Positions 18,685-30,548 are shown, numbered from the stretch's first letter. The stretch is 64,000 nt of DNA from Marinospirillum alkaliphilum DSM 21637 (GCF_900119735.1 NZ_FPJW01000004.1:124001-188000), one strand, 5' to 3'. Numbers and translations are program-made. Notes: a model not told the origin generated them from the letters alone.

Positions 18685-19429
18685 GAGCAGTTTCCAACAG
18701 CTGCAGGATCAAGGGCGAATCATTCTATATGACCCCCAGTGTATCTCAAATATCAGTGCAGCATGGTTTGATGCTGATTATTGGCAAACTCAACAAGCAC
18801 TGCTCGGCGGTGCACCCGGCCGTGGCACCAGTGCATTCATTCTTACACCAGCAGGTGAAGCGGTCTGGCGGCATTATCACCGGGGAGGATTGCCCGGGCG
18901 TTTTATCCGCGACCGCTACCTCTGGACCGGATTAAACACCACCCGCGCCTGGCAGGAATTCCACCTGACCAACAAACTCCTGTCACTGGGACTGCCCGTA
19001 CCCCAGCCTCTGGCTGCGGCGGTGAAGCGCAGCGGTCTGACCTACACTGCCGATCTGATCACACTGCGACTGCCCAACGTGATGCCACTGGCCGAATGCT
19101 TACTGAGCCCGGATTATCAGTCACTGATTCCAGCGCTCTTGCATCAGGTGGGTGCCTGTATTCAGCGTTTTCATGCGGTCGGGCTGGATCATGTAGATTT
19201 GAACCCGCGTAATCTGCTGGTTCGTTTACAGGATCAACAGGTCTGGCTGATCGATTTTGATCGCTGCCGACTGGGGCAACCTGATGCCAGGATAGCGGAG
19301 CGCAACCTGCAACGTCTGCAACGAGGTCTGATCAAACTGAATGCCTTGACCACTCACAGCTGGATGCAGGCGATTCGGGCCGGTTACAGCGACAGCACCA
19401 CAGCAACAACTGATTGCAAAAAAACCTGA
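18683..19429 (+). CDS. kdkA: 3-deoxy-D-manno-octulosonic acid kinase
   Basis: 248-residue kinase with the eukaryotic-like fold seen in KdkA and InaA proteins. KdkA phosphorylates the 4-OH of Kdo on lipid A in organisms with a single Kdo. The catalytic loop HVDLNPRN (Asp172, Asn177) and the metal-binding DFD (191-193) are intact. I start at 18683 ([10 protein letters not shown]), where family similarity begins; the frame is open upstream but antisense to the glycosyltransferase. The divergent start codons overlap in the tetranucleotide CATG, so promoters of each gene lie within the other. Confidence 0.88.
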   Translation: MSSFQQLQDQGRIILYDPQCISNISAAWFDADYWQTQQALLGGAPGRGTSAFILTPAGEAVWRHYHRGGLPGRFIRDRYLWTGLNTTRAWQEFHLTNKLLSLGLPVPQPLAAAVKRSGLTYTADLITLRLPNVMPLAECLLSPDYQSLIPALLHQVGACIQRFHAVGLDHVDLNPRNLLVRLQDQQVWLIDFDRCRLGQPDARIAERNLQRLQRGLIKLNALTTHSWMQAIRAGYSDSTTATTDCKKT

Positions 19430-19511
19430 TTAATTCACCCCGACTGCCTGCTGCTAATGCGAAACTAGAGTCTTGGTACAGTAAACCCCAACCCAGACAA
19501 GGCCGTAAACC

Positions 19512-20561
19512 ATGCGACTGATACAGGTATGTCTCAGTGACCGTTATGATGAATCAACCCGTCAGGTTGAAACCCTGGTTCACACCCTGGCAGAAAAAAA
19601 AATCAGGCAACTGCTGGTCTGTCGTCGCAACTCTGAACTGCACAACAAGCTGAGGCATCTGCGCAATCTGCCTATTGTTACCAGTTCATCCCGGTTTATG
19701 GGGCATTTCAGTGTACCGCGCACGGGTCTGGTCCATGCCCATGATCCTCAAGCCATTCAATGGGCGCGTTGGCAACAACGCTTACGTGGTACACCCTGGT
19801 TATTAAGCTGGCGTGATCCTGATGCCGACTCCATCAGTCAGTTGAGCCAAAGCTCACTTAAAAAAGCCCAGGCCATGCTGGTGACCAGCCTTGCCACCGA
19901 ACAAGCCATGCGTGAACGTGCCAGTTGCCCAGTCAAACGCATCCCGGACGTCATCCAGTCATTAAGCACCAACCCCATCAAAATGACCGAGCTGCGCAGT
20001 CACTACCGTGGCCGTTTTGTCATTGGCCATGCCGGCCGTCTGGATAGTGAAGGCAACCAACAGATGCTGGTTGCTGCGGCAGAAATCCTGCACAAGGAGT
20101 TGCCCGGTGCCATTTTTGTGGTACTGGGGGAAGGCCCATTACTGGACAAACTGAGCAAGAAAACAGCAGGCCTGGACAACATCGACTTTGTGGGTGAACC
20201 CGAGCACCCCGGTGATTACTACTCGGTGATGAATATTTTTGTTGATCCTGCCAACCACGCCACAACTTTTGCTCCCCTGTTGCAAGCCATGAATTTTCAT
20301 ATCCCGGTCATTGCCAGCAAGGTGTCCGGATTTGCTGAACTGATCAGCCACCGCAGTAATGGCCTGTTATTTCGTAAAGGTGATGTGAAGTCCCTGATCG
20401 AGATGATCCGCGTCCTCTATGACAGCGTGCCAATGCGGACCCGTATCACCCGGGATGCACAAAGCCTGGTTAAGGAATCCGCTCCGGAACAAGTGGCACT
20501 GAAACACCTGGCGGTTTACCAGGCCATCATTCGCTCCCTGAAAGGTGAGTCAGGAAGCTGA
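19512..20561 (+). CDS. Glycosyltransferase family 4-like protein
   Basis: 349-residue GT-B protein. The C-terminal half shows a GT1/GT4 domain: GHAGRLDSEGNQQMLVAAAE, VVLGEGPLLDKL, FVGEPEHPGDYYSVMNIF and the acceptor-side PLLQAMNFHIPVIASKVSGF. No signal peptide or membrane segment is seen. Context among waaA, hldE, kdkA and gmhB suggests a role in LPS core assembly, but the sugar and acceptor cannot be told. The last acidic residue of the usual E-x7-E motif is not obvious (TTFAPLLQAMNF has lost the first Glu), so activity or donor type may differ from standard members. Confidence 0.75.
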   Translation: MRLIQVCLSDRYDESTRQVETLVHTLAEKKIRQLLVCRRNSELHNKLRHLRNLPIVTSSSRFMGHFSVPRTGLVHAHDPQAIQWARWQQRLRGTPWLLSWRDPDADSISQLSQSSLKKAQAMLVTSLATEQAMRERASCPVKRIPDVIQSLSTNPIKMTELRSHYRGRFVIGHAGRLDSEGNQQMLVAAAEILHKELPGAIFVVLGEGPLLDKLSKKTAGLDNIDFVGEPEHPGDYYSVMNIFVDPANHATTFAPLLQAMNFHIPVIASKVSGFAELISHRSNGLLFRKGDVKSLIEMIRVLYDSVPMRTRITRDAQSLVKESAPEQVALKHLAVYQAIIRSLKGESGS

Positions 20562-20580
20562 GAAAGCCTCAAGGATCAGG

Positions 20581-20586
20581 TATAAT
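20581..20586 (+). promoter_or_regulatory. Consensus -10 element ahead of glyQS
   Basis: A perfect TATAAT lies about 47 nt before the glyQ start codon. I see no good -35 at standard spacing. It is the likely promoter of glyQ-glyS. Confidence 0.55.
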
Positions 20587-20633
20587 CGCTGCCCATTCAT
20601 ATCCATTCACCGTTTGCAAGGGCAGTTTTGACC

Positions 20634-21593
20634 ATGAACCCGTCAACGCCGGATGTTTCAACCTTTCAGGGCCTGATCCTGGCCCTGCAGCAATACTGGG
20701 CTGATCAAGGCTGTGTGATCCTGCAGCCGCTAGACATGGAAGTGGGTGCCGGTACCTTCCATCCTGCTACCTTCCTGCGCGCGCTGGGGCCGGAAACCTG
20801 GAACTCGGCTTATGTGCAGCCTTCACGCCGCCCCACTGATGGTCGTTACGGTGAAAACCCCAACCGCCTGCAGCACTACTACCAGTTTCAGGTGGTGATG
20901 AAACCTTCTCCTGCCGATATTCAGGAACGCTATCTGGGCTCACTGCGTGTACTCGGTATTGATCCGCTGGTGCACGATATCCGTTTTGTTGAAGACAACT
21001 GGGAATCACCCACCCTGGGTGCCTGGGGTCTGGGTTGGGAAGTCTGGCTGAATGGTATGGAAGTGACCCAGTTCACCTACTTCCAGCAGGCGGGTGGCAT
21101 TGAGTGTTACCCGGTGACCGGCGAAATCACCTACGGCCTGGAGCGCATCGCCATGTACCTGCAGGGTGTGGACAGTGTTTATGACCTGGTCTGGACCCTG
21201 GATCCTCAGGGTCAACCCGTGACCTACGGTGATGTGTTCCTGCAGAACGAAAAGGAACAGAGCGCCTATAACTTTGAGCAGGCTGATGTTGCAGCACTGT
21301 TCAGCTGGTTTGATCAGTGTGAAAAAGAGTGCAACAAACTGCTGGCTGCCGGTCTGCCACTGCCCGCTTATGAGCAGGTGTTGAAAGCCTCGCATACTTT
21401 CAACCTGCTGGATGCCCGTCACGCCATTTCCGTGACTGAGCGCCAACGTTTCATTCTGCGTGTACGTACCCTGGCCCGCGAAGTGGCACTGGCCTATTTC
21501 AACTCACGCAAGGCTCTGGGTTTCCCGCTGGCTCCTGAACATCTGGCGCGTGAAGTACTGGCTCAACTGGCTGCAGAAGAGGAGAAGGCATAA
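20634..21593 (+). CDS. glyQ: Glycyl-tRNA synthetase alpha subunit
   Basis: 319-residue catalytic subunit of the bacterial heterotetrameric glycyl-tRNA synthetase, class II fold. [18 protein letters not shown] and [23 protein letters not shown] match the family core, and the length is standard. I chose the ATG at 20634; an in-frame TTG at 20628 sits at better distance from AAGG and would add two residues, so the start is slightly uncertain. The stop overlaps the glyS start (TAATG). Confidence 0.96.
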   Translation: MNPSTPDVSTFQGLILALQQYWADQGCVILQPLDMEVGAGTFHPATFLRALGPETWNSAYVQPSRRPTDGRYGENPNRLQHYYQFQVVMKPSPADIQERYLGSLRVLGIDPLVHDIRFVEDNWESPTLGAWGLGWEVWLNGMEVTQFTYFQQAGGIECYPVTGEITYGLERIAMYLQGVDSVYDLVWTLDPQGQPVTYGDVFLQNEKEQSAYNFEQADVAALFSWFDQCEKECNKLLAAGLPLPAYEQVLKASHTFNLLDARHAISVTERQRFILRVRTLAREVALAYFNSRKALGFPLAPEHLAREVLAQLAAEEEKA

Positions 21594-23656
21594 TGGCTGC
21601 CGATTTACTGATTGAACTGGGCTGCGAAGAGCTACCGCCAACCCTGCTGAAGCCCCTGTCTGAAGCCTTGATCCAGTCGATTGAAAAAGGCCTGCAGGAA
21701 GCTGGCCTGCCTTACCAGGCCGCGCGTGTTTTTGCCACACCGCGTCGTCTGGCGGTACTGATCGATCAACTGGCTGAACAACAACCGGATCAGGACATCG
21801 AGCGGCGTGGTCCGGCACTGACCGCTGCTTATAAAGATGGCCAACCCACCAAGGCAGCACAAGGTTTTGCGGCCTCCTGTGGTGTCAGTGTCACCGATCT
21901 GCAGACTCTGGAAACCGATAAGGGCAGCTGGCTGGTTTACCGCACCACCCAGCAGGGGCAGGCCACTGCAACCCTATTGCCGGAACTGGTCAACAAGGCT
22001 TTTGCTGCGCTGCCTGTGCCCAAGCGCATGCGCTGGGGAGCCAGCCGTATTGAATTCTCCCGTCCGGTACACTGGCTGGTGCTGCTGCACGGACAACAAA
22101 TTGTCAGTGCTGAAATCATGGGGCTCAAGGCTGGTCGCACCACCTTTGGCCATCGTTTCCATGCCCCCAGCGCCATCGAACTGCAACAACCGGCTGATTA
22201 CCTGAATGCCCTGAAACAAGCCCGGGTACTGGCTGATTTTAATGAGCGCCGGGAAATCATTCGCCAGCAGGTGCTGGCAGAAGCTGAAAAACGTCGCGGC
22301 ACAGCAGTGATTGATGAAGCACTACTGGACGAGGTTACCGGTCTGGTGGAGTGGCCCGTAGCCCTGACCGGCAGCTTTGAAGAGCGCTTCCTGGAAGTAC
22401 CCGATGCCTGCCTGATCTCGTCCATGAAGGCCAACCAGAAGTATTTCCATCTGGTGAATGATGAAGGTCGACTGCTGCCCTTGTTTATCACCATTTGCAA
22501 TATTGAAAGTCAGGACCCCAGCGCGGTGATCCTGGGTAATGAACGCGTCATCCGTCCTCGCCTGTCTGATGCTGCCTTCTTTTTCCAGACCGATAAAAAA
22601 ACCCGCCTTTCCTCTCGCAGCAGCGGGCTCGACAAGGTGGTCTTTCAGCAACAGCTTGGCACCCTGGCCGACAAAACCCGGCGGGTCACTGCGCTGGCCG
22701 TTGCCATTGCCTCACGCATTAATGCTGACACCAGCCATGCTGAACGCGCTGCCCAGCTCAGCAAGTGTGACCTGAGCACCGAAATGGTGCTGGAATTCCC
22801 GGAACTGCAGGGCATCATGGGAGAAGCCTATGCCCTGCACGATGGTGAAAATCCGGAAGTCTGCCGCGCCCTGCGTGAACAGTACCTGCCACGCCATGCC
22901 GGTGATGAACTGCCACAAACCCAGGCGGGCATTTGCCTGGCACTGGCTGACCGTCTGGATACTCTCACCGGTATTTTTGGCATCGGTCAGAAGCCCACTG
23001 GCGTGAAAGATCCCTTTGCCCTGCGTCGCGCCACCCTGGGTGTACTGAATATTCTGGTGCACCGCCAACTGGATCTGGACCTGAAAGAGTTGATTCAACT
23101 GGCACTGGACCAACATTCACGCCTGCCAAAAGCTGACGAAGTGGCGTCCGAGCTGCTGGATTACATGCTGGATCGCTTCCGCGCCTGGTATCAGGCTGAA
23201 GGCATTGCCACCGGTGTATTTCTGGCCGTGCGCAGCCGAGGCGTGACCCATCCGCACGACTTTAACCGACGCGTACAGGCTGTTGCCAGCTTCAGCAAGC
23301 TGCCGGAAGCCGCCTCACTGGCTGCAGCCAACAAGCGGGTCAGCAATCTGCTTGGCAAACTGGATGCACCAGTTGCTGCCGACATCAATAAAGCGCTGCT
23401 GACCGAACCCGCGGAAGTGACGTTGGCAGAGCAACTGGCGGTGAAAGACATTGATGTTGCGCCTCTTTATGCCCGTGGTGACTATCAGGCTGCACTGAAC
23501 TGCCTGGCAGGGCTGCGTGAACCAGTGGATGCATTTTTTGATCAGGTACTGGTGATGGCTGATGATCCAGCCATCCGCAACAACCGTCTGGCCTTGCTGG
23601 CAGCCCTGCAGGCTTTGTTCCTGCATACTGCCGACATTGCCCAATTGCAACAGTGA
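21593..23656 (+). CDS. glyS: Glycyl-tRNA synthetase beta subunit
   Basis: 687-residue tRNA-binding subunit that pairs with GlyQ. The N-terminus LLIELGCEELPPTLLKPLSEAL and the C-terminal anticodon-binding region are typical, and the length matches the family. Translational coupling to glyQ through the 1 nt overlap ensures equal amounts. A strong terminator follows. Confidence 0.96.
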   Translation: MAADLLIELGCEELPPTLLKPLSEALIQSIEKGLQEAGLPYQAARVFATPRRLAVLIDQLAEQQPDQDIERRGPALTAAYKDGQPTKAAQGFAASCGVSVTDLQTLETDKGSWLVYRTTQQGQATATLLPELVNKAFAALPVPKRMRWGASRIEFSRPVHWLVLLHGQQIVSAEIMGLKAGRTTFGHRFHAPSAIELQQPADYLNALKQARVLADFNERREIIRQQVLAEAEKRRGTAVIDEALLDEVTGLVEWPVALTGSFEERFLEVPDACLISSMKANQKYFHLVNDEGRLLPLFITICNIESQDPSAVILGNERVIRPRLSDAAFFFQTDKKTRLSSRSSGLDKVVFQQQLGTLADKTRRVTALAVAIASRINADTSHAERAAQLSKCDLSTEMVLEFPELQGIMGEAYALHDGENPEVCRALREQYLPRHAGDELPQTQAGICLALADRLDTLTGIFGIGQKPTGVKDPFALRRATLGVLNILVHRQLDLDLKELIQLALDQHSRLPKADEVASELLDYMLDRFRAWYQAEGIATGVFLAVRSRGVTHPHDFNRRVQAVASFSKLPEAASLAAANKRVSNLLGKLDAPVAADINKALLTEPAEVTLAEQLAVKDIDVAPLYARGDYQAALNCLAGLREPVDAFFDQVLVMADDPAIRNNRLALLAALQALFLHTADIAQLQQ

Positions 23657-23661
23657 TGACC

Positions 23662-23686
23662 GGGGGCCTGATGGCCCCTGTTTTTT
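23662..23686 (+). terminator. Intrinsic terminator of glyQS
   Basis: GGGGCC-TGAT-GGCCCC is followed by TG and six T, a clear Rho-independent terminator starting 6 nt after the glyS stop. Confidence 0.88.
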
Positions 23687-23747
23687 AACTCTCTTTTTGA
23701 TCCAGCAGCAGGGCCATGACAGACCTTGCCAGTAGAATGTTGAACCG

Positions 23748-24296
23748 ATGAAAAAAATACTGATCCTTGACCGGGATGGCGTTATCAACGAAGACTCAGA
23801 CGCCTTTGTCAAAAATGCCGATGAATGGATTCCCCTGCCAGGCTCCATTGAAGCCATGGCACGCCTTTACCAGGCTGGCTGGATCCTGGCGATTGCCACC
23901 AATCAATCCGGACTGGCACGCGGTAAGTTCACCCAGCAGGATCTGGACGACCAGCATGAAAAACTGCTGCGCCTGCTGCATGCGGCCGGTGGTGATGTGC
24001 ATCACATTGCCTGGTGCCCTCATGGGCCGGATGATGACTGCGAATGTCGTAAACCCAGACCGGGCCTGTTGCACCAGATCAGCTTGGCATTAAATCTGAA
24101 TCTGGAGGGTGCCCTCATGGTGGGTGATGCGCTGCGCGATCTGCAGGCAGGTCAGGCGGTGGGTTGTAAGGCCGTACTGGTTCGTACCGGTAAGGGCGAA
24201 AAAACCCTGGCTGCCGGAGAAGGTTTGGATGATGTACTGGTGGTGGATAATCTGGCACAGTTGGCTGAGATGCTGTTAACCGAAGCCAGCCACTGA
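23748..24296 (+). CDS. gmhB: D,D-heptose 1,7-bisphosphate phosphatase
   Basis: 182-residue HAD-superfamily phosphatase of ADP-heptose synthesis that removes the C7 phosphate between the two HldE reactions. Motif I is LILDRDGVINED (Asp8 nucleophile, Asp10 acid). The structural zinc site is visible as WCPHGPDDDCECRKPRPG. Motif IV is MVGDALRDLQAG. It stands apart from hldE, separated by glyQS, with no strong ribosome-binding site before the ATG. Confidence 0.94.
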   Translation: MKKILILDRDGVINEDSDAFVKNADEWIPLPGSIEAMARLYQAGWILAIATNQSGLARGKFTQQDLDDQHEKLLRLLHAAGGDVHHIAWCPHGPDDDCECRKPRPGLLHQISLALNLNLEGALMVGDALRDLQAGQAVGCKAVLVRTGKGEKTLAAGEGLDDVLVVDNLAQLAEMLLTEASH

Positions 24297-24341
24297 ACTC
24301 CAACCTCAGTGGTCTCTTAACGGACAGGAAGCCTTGCAGCG

Positions 24342-26855
24342 ATGCCCACTCCACCTCTGCCCCATGCATTTTTAAATCATCAGCAGTTGCGTGCCATCGG
24401 TTTTCTTGTGCTGGTGTTTTTGTTGTCCTTATCAATTGTTACCGGCACCACCCTGGCCACTACACTTTTTTTAAGTCAGGCGGGTGCTGCTTCACTACCA
24501 CTTTTTTTTATTATCTTTGCGCTGGTTTCCACACCTGTCAGCGCTCTGGTTTCCTGGTGGCTGGACCGCACCGCCCGATTGTTTATCCTGGCAGCTTTGT
24601 GGGCTTTACTGGGGGGTATTGCGTGCCTTGGTTGGCTGTTTGGTATCAACAATGCTACGGCTGCGTTTGTATTTTACCTTGGCATCAGCACCACCGAACT
24701 ACTGCTTGGCAGTCTTGCCGGTATTTTGTTAAGCGACTATTTTTCGCTGACCCAAAGTAAACGCCTGACCGGCAAGGTCAGCCTGGTGTTGGCATTGGGC
24801 GGCATTTCGGGTGCTTTACTGGTCAGCCTCACAGCACTCTGGTTATCACCCGCTGAGTCACTCTGGCTGATTGGTCTGCTGAGCCTGTTGGGACTGCTGG
24901 TGGTTGCTGTTTATCATCACTGGCAGCAACCACTGCAAACCTCCCGCAGTGATGAGGAAGATGAACCGGCAGCAAACCTGCAAACGGCTGGACGTTTTAA
25001 AAACCTCGGTGTGTTACTGCAAATTTACCGGCAACAACCCCTGGCGCGCTGGTTAACACTTGGTGTAGCTCTGGCTGTACTGCTTCAGTGTCTGCAGGAA
25101 ATCCTGGCTTTTACCCTCTATGAAAACCACTACGCTGATGAACAGTCCCTGGCCGTTTTTCTCGGCTTTGCAGTAGGTATCCTGCACCTGTCCAGTTTAT
25201 TGTTAGCCATGCTGGTAACCGGTTTTATGTTGCCGCGGTTAGGTGTCAGCAAAACTCACCTGGTTCACCCGTTTTTAAATCTCGCGGCTTTTGTCACCGT
25301 TGCGGCCAGTGGTCGTTTATGGAGTGGTGTTGTTGCACACATTGCCAGTGACCCACTGGACAGCAGCGTCAATACACCCACCACAACACTCCTCTACAAT
25401 GCCTTGCCAGCCTCTGTGATTGGCCGCCTGAGGCTTTTTAATGATGGCATGGTCTATCCATTGGCACTTGGTTTTGCCGGTGTGTTATTACTGCTGCTTG
25501 AGCCTCTTATGAGCCTGTTGCAACTCGCTGTATTAGGTTTCCTTTTATCCTGCCTGCTGTTATTGGTGCATTGGCAAGCTGGACGGTGTTATGAGCAGCG
25601 CTTGCGGCACCAGGTCAGTCAGGGAACATTGCAGTTTGCCAATCAGGCTGCAGAACAGCATTTACCTCGTTCTCCTGGCTTGCATAGCTTTACCGCATCC
25701 CCCCTGACAAACATCCGACCTGAGCGCACAAAAGCTGTTCCTGTTGCTGTCTTTGAGCTGAAACGTGGACGAATGAATCGCTGGTTAACCTTGCTGCATC
25801 AACCTTCAATGGCGCAGGAGGTGCTGCAACAGATCCAGCAACTGGATGAAAAGAACCTGCGTAGGGCGCTGATGTACATGTTACCCAAGCTCACACATCA
25901 TCCCATTGATTCAATAGTACTTTTTTTGCGTGCCTTACCTGTAATGAATGACCGTACCCGTGTGCTTTTGATCAACTGGTATCGAAAGCATTGGGGCAAT
26001 CCACTGTTGAAACTGGCAGCAGATTTCCCGCTGACAGCAAAAATTCATGAACCTTTGAAGCGCCGTTTAATCTGGCTGGTCACCCATAATTTTCGAACCC
26101 GAGCCCAATCCATTCTCATGGAGCTTTTACGCCCACTTGATCAACAGGGCACGATGCAGGGCATAGAAATTCGCCTTTATGCCGGTGATGCCCGACAACA
26201 AGCCCAGGCACTGGAAAGCCTCAGCCTGATCCCTGAGCGACGATTTACCTACTGGCTACCCCTTGCTTTTGAGCCCTTGCCACAATTCAGTCTGAAACTA
26301 ATGTTTTTATCAGGCCACAAAGCAGAAAGCTTATTAATGAATGTGTTTCGCTTTATGCCTGATCCATGGATGCAAAAAATGGCCGAGCTTTGGCCACGTT
26401 TAGCTAGCCAGCAAACAAACTTCAGTTACCTTGGAGCTTCAATGATGGAACGCCTGGAGTTATTACACCGTATTCCGCTATTTTCTGAGCTCAGCCTTGA
26501 TGACCTGCAATCCCTTGATGCACAGCTACGAAGTCGTAAAGCCAGTGCGGGTGAGTGTTTATTCCAGCAAGGTGAGGCTGGTGATTGCCTGTACATCATG
26601 GTGTCAGGCAAGGTAAGCATCAGTCGTGATCAACAGGGTACAAATCAGGTATTGGCAGTACTGGATGCTGGCCAGCCTGTGGGTGAAATGGCTTTGCTGG
26701 ATGATCAGCCCCGTTCAGCTACGGCCACCCTGTTAGAAGATGCCGAATTGCTCAGACTGGATAAACTGAGATTTCACAGCCTGGTGATGCAACGACCACA
26801 AATCCTGCTGGGTATGTGTAAGGTGCTGGCTGCGCGTTTGCGTAACGGCTGCTAG
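24342..26855 (+). CDS. Fusion: polytopic transporter-like region plus cyclic-nucleotide-binding domain
   Basis: 837-residue protein of three parts. Residues about 15-415 form roughly 11-12 membrane helices with a short charged loop near 200-225, an MFS-like or nucleotide-transporter (NTT/Npt)-like pattern. Residues about 440-700 are soluble and helical, possibly HEAT-like. Residues about 701-835 are a cNMP-binding domain: FSELSLDDL start, GDCLYIMVSGKVSI core, and phosphate-binding cassette GEMALLDDQPRSATA with the key Glu782 and Arg791, so cyclic nucleotide binding looks possible. Similar fusions are known in several phyla, with unknown substrate. The coding sequence looks more T-rich than its neighbours, a hint of different history or of membrane bias. 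It lies 45 nt after gmhB and ends before a strong terminator. Confidence 0.8.
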   Translation: MPTPPLPHAFLNHQQLRAIGFLVLVFLLSLSIVTGTTLATTLFLSQAGAASLPLFFIIFALVSTPVSALVSWWLDRTARLFILAALWALLGGIACLGWLFGINNATAAFVFYLGISTTELLLGSLAGILLSDYFSLTQSKRLTGKVSLVLALGGISGALLVSLTALWLSPAESLWLIGLLSLLGLLVVAVYHHWQQPLQTSRSDEEDEPAANLQTAGRFKNLGVLLQIYRQQPLARWLTLGVALAVLLQCLQEILAFTLYENHYADEQSLAVFLGFAVGILHLSSLLLAMLVTGFMLPRLGVSKTHLVHPFLNLAAFVTVAASGRLWSGVVAHIASDPLDSSVNTPTTTLLYNALPASVIGRLRLFNDGMVYPLALGFAGVLLLLLEPLMSLLQLAVLGFLLSCLLLLVHWQAGRCYEQRLRHQVSQGTLQFANQAAEQHLPRSPGLHSFTASPLTNIRPERTKAVPVAVFELKRGRMNRWLTLLHQPSMAQEVLQQIQQLDEKNLRRALMYMLPKLTHHPIDSIVLFLRALPVMNDRTRVLLINWYRKHWGNPLLKLAADFPLTAKIHEPLKRRLIWLVTHNFRTRAQSILMELLRPLDQQGTMQGIEIRLYAGDARQQAQALESLSLIPERRFTYWLPLAFEPLPQFSLKLMFLSGHKAESLLMNVFRFMPDPWMQKMAELWPRLASQQTNFSYLGASMMERLELLHRIPLFSELSLDDLQSLDAQLRSRKASAGECLFQQGEAGDCLYIMVSGKVSISRDQQGTNQVLAVLDAGQPVGEMALLDDQPRSATATLLEDAELLRLDKLRFHSLVMQRPQILLGMCKVLAARLRNGC

Positions 26856-26873
26856 GCCTTTTCCTGGAGGTAT

Positions 26874-26914
26874 AAAAAAGCCCTGCTTTCCTTGAAGGAA
26901 GCAGGGCTTTTTTC
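26874..26914. terminator. Bidirectional intrinsic terminator between the fusion gene and gyrB
   Basis: A very stable stem, AAAAAAGCCCTGCTTTCC against AGGAAGCAGGGCTTTTTT with a short TTGA loop, is flanked by A and T runs. It should terminate the fusion gene on the plus strand and gyrB on the minus strand. Confidence 0.92.
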
Positions 26915-26931
26915 TTGCCGGTCAATACAAA

Positions 26932-29415
<2,484 letters not shown>

Positions 29416-29421
29416 TCAACT

Positions 29422-30525
29422 TCAGGGTTGAACACCAGGCTGAATCTGCCCATGTTCCACGTGAAACCACATGATTTTTTCAGGTTGTTGCCAGCCTGTT
29501 GCCAGGGCTTCAGCTTCAACACCGGTAATAAACACCTGGCCTTGCTGGGCCTCCAACACCTCACAGAAAATGCTGCGGTGATGACGATCCAGTTCCGCCG
29601 GTAAATCATCAATCAAATACACACACTGCTTGTCAGTCACTACTGACAAAAGTGCGCCTTGTGCCAGTTTTAATGCAGAAACAACCAACTTCTGCTGCCC
29701 ACGTGAAAGCACTTCCATGGCAGCATGACCATCCAGGCTGACTCTGATATCAGCACGCTGTGGTCCTGACTGAGTAAAACCCTGCTCTGCATCTTTTGTA
29801 CGTGAAGCCAGCAAACTTTCTGCCAGCTCCATATTTTTATCCCAGCCTCGTTGAAAGCCGAGTTTAAAATCATCAACATCCAGAAAGCGTTTTAACAGCG
29901 ATGCAAACAAAGGCCTCAAGGCTTCCATGTATTGCTCACGGAACAGGGTAATTTGTTCACCACACCTTGCTATTTCCTGTTCCCACAACTGCAGCTGTAA
30001 AGGATCTATTCTACCATGCCTGAGCAGGCTATTGCGCTGTTTCAGAGCGCGCTGAAAACGCTGCCATTGGGGCATAAAAGAAGGTTCCACGTGAAACACT
30101 CCCCAATCAAGAAACTGGCGGCGTTCTTTGGGACTACCTTCAAGCAAACGAAAAGCATCCGGATTGATCAATTGCACTGGCAGTGCAGCAGTTAACTCTG
30201 CAACACCGGAAGGACGTGATCCACAAAAAAGGATTTCTGTTTCTTCATCCTGCTGACCACGCTGAATACCCAAAGGATAAAGTGTCTGGTCATCACCAGA
30301 AGCCAGTTGTGCAAAAACTGTAAAACGCTCTGACTCATGTTGAATCAGATTTTTCAGTTTTTTGCTTCGGAAGGAACGTACCAGACTCAACAGGTGAATG
30401 GCTTCCAACAAGGAAGTTTTGCCACTGCCATTTTCACCAATCAACAGATTGATACCAGCTGCAGGCGTTAGATCGGCTGACTGAATATTTCGAAAATGCT
30501 GAAGTTGCAGACGACGAATGGTCAT
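29422..30525 (-). CDS. recF: DNA replication and repair protein RecF
   Basis: 367-residue SMC-like ATPase that, with RecO and RecR, loads RecA at single-strand gaps. Walker A is GENGSGKT (about 30-37), and the signature/Walker B region RGQQKLVVSALKLAQGALL and YLIDDLPAELD lie near the C-terminus. It sits in the standard dnaA-dnaN-recF-gyrB cluster. Two near-consensus parS sites are embedded in its coding sequence, so this gene also serves as the chromosome segregation anchor. Confidence 0.95.
   Translation of the reverse strand: MTIRRLQLQHFRNIQSADLTPAAGINLLIGENGSGKTSLLEAIHLLSLVRSFRSKKLKNLIQHESERFTVFAQLASGDDQTLYPLGIQRGQQDEETEILFCGSRPSGVAELTAALPVQLINPDAFRLLEGSPKERRQFLDWGVFHVEPSFMPQWQRFQRALKQRNSLLRHGRIDPLQLQLWEQEIARCGEQITLFREQYMEALRPLFASLLKRFLDVDDFKLGFQRGWDKNMELAESLLASRTKDAEQGFTQSGPQRADIRVSLDGHAAMEVLSRGQQKLVVSALKLAQGALLSVVTDKQCVYLIDDLPAELDRHHRSIFCEVLEAQQGQVFITGVEAEALATGWQQPEKIMWFHVEHGQIQPGVQP
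29453..29468. promoter_or_regulatory. parS: parS centromere site, copy 1 (inside recF)
   Basis: TGTTCCACGTGAAACC matches the bacterial parS consensus TGTTTCACGTGAAACA at 14 of 16 positions and keeps the central CACGTG. ParB, encoded about 12 kb away, is the expected ligand. It lies near the 3' end of recF. Confidence 0.85.
30083..30098. promoter_or_regulatory. parS: parS centromere site, copy 2 (inside recF)
   Basis: GGTTCCACGTGAAACA matches the parS consensus at 14 of 16 positions. It is 630 bp from copy 1, inside the same gene and in the same relative orientation of the CCACGTGAAAC core. Confidence 0.85.
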
Positions 30526-30548
30526 TAAATGCAGCTACAAGAAATTTT

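Noticed and set aside
29695-29712. Third CACGTG in recF as another parS
   Set aside because: Flanks (CTGCC before, AAAGC after) differ from consensus at too many positions.
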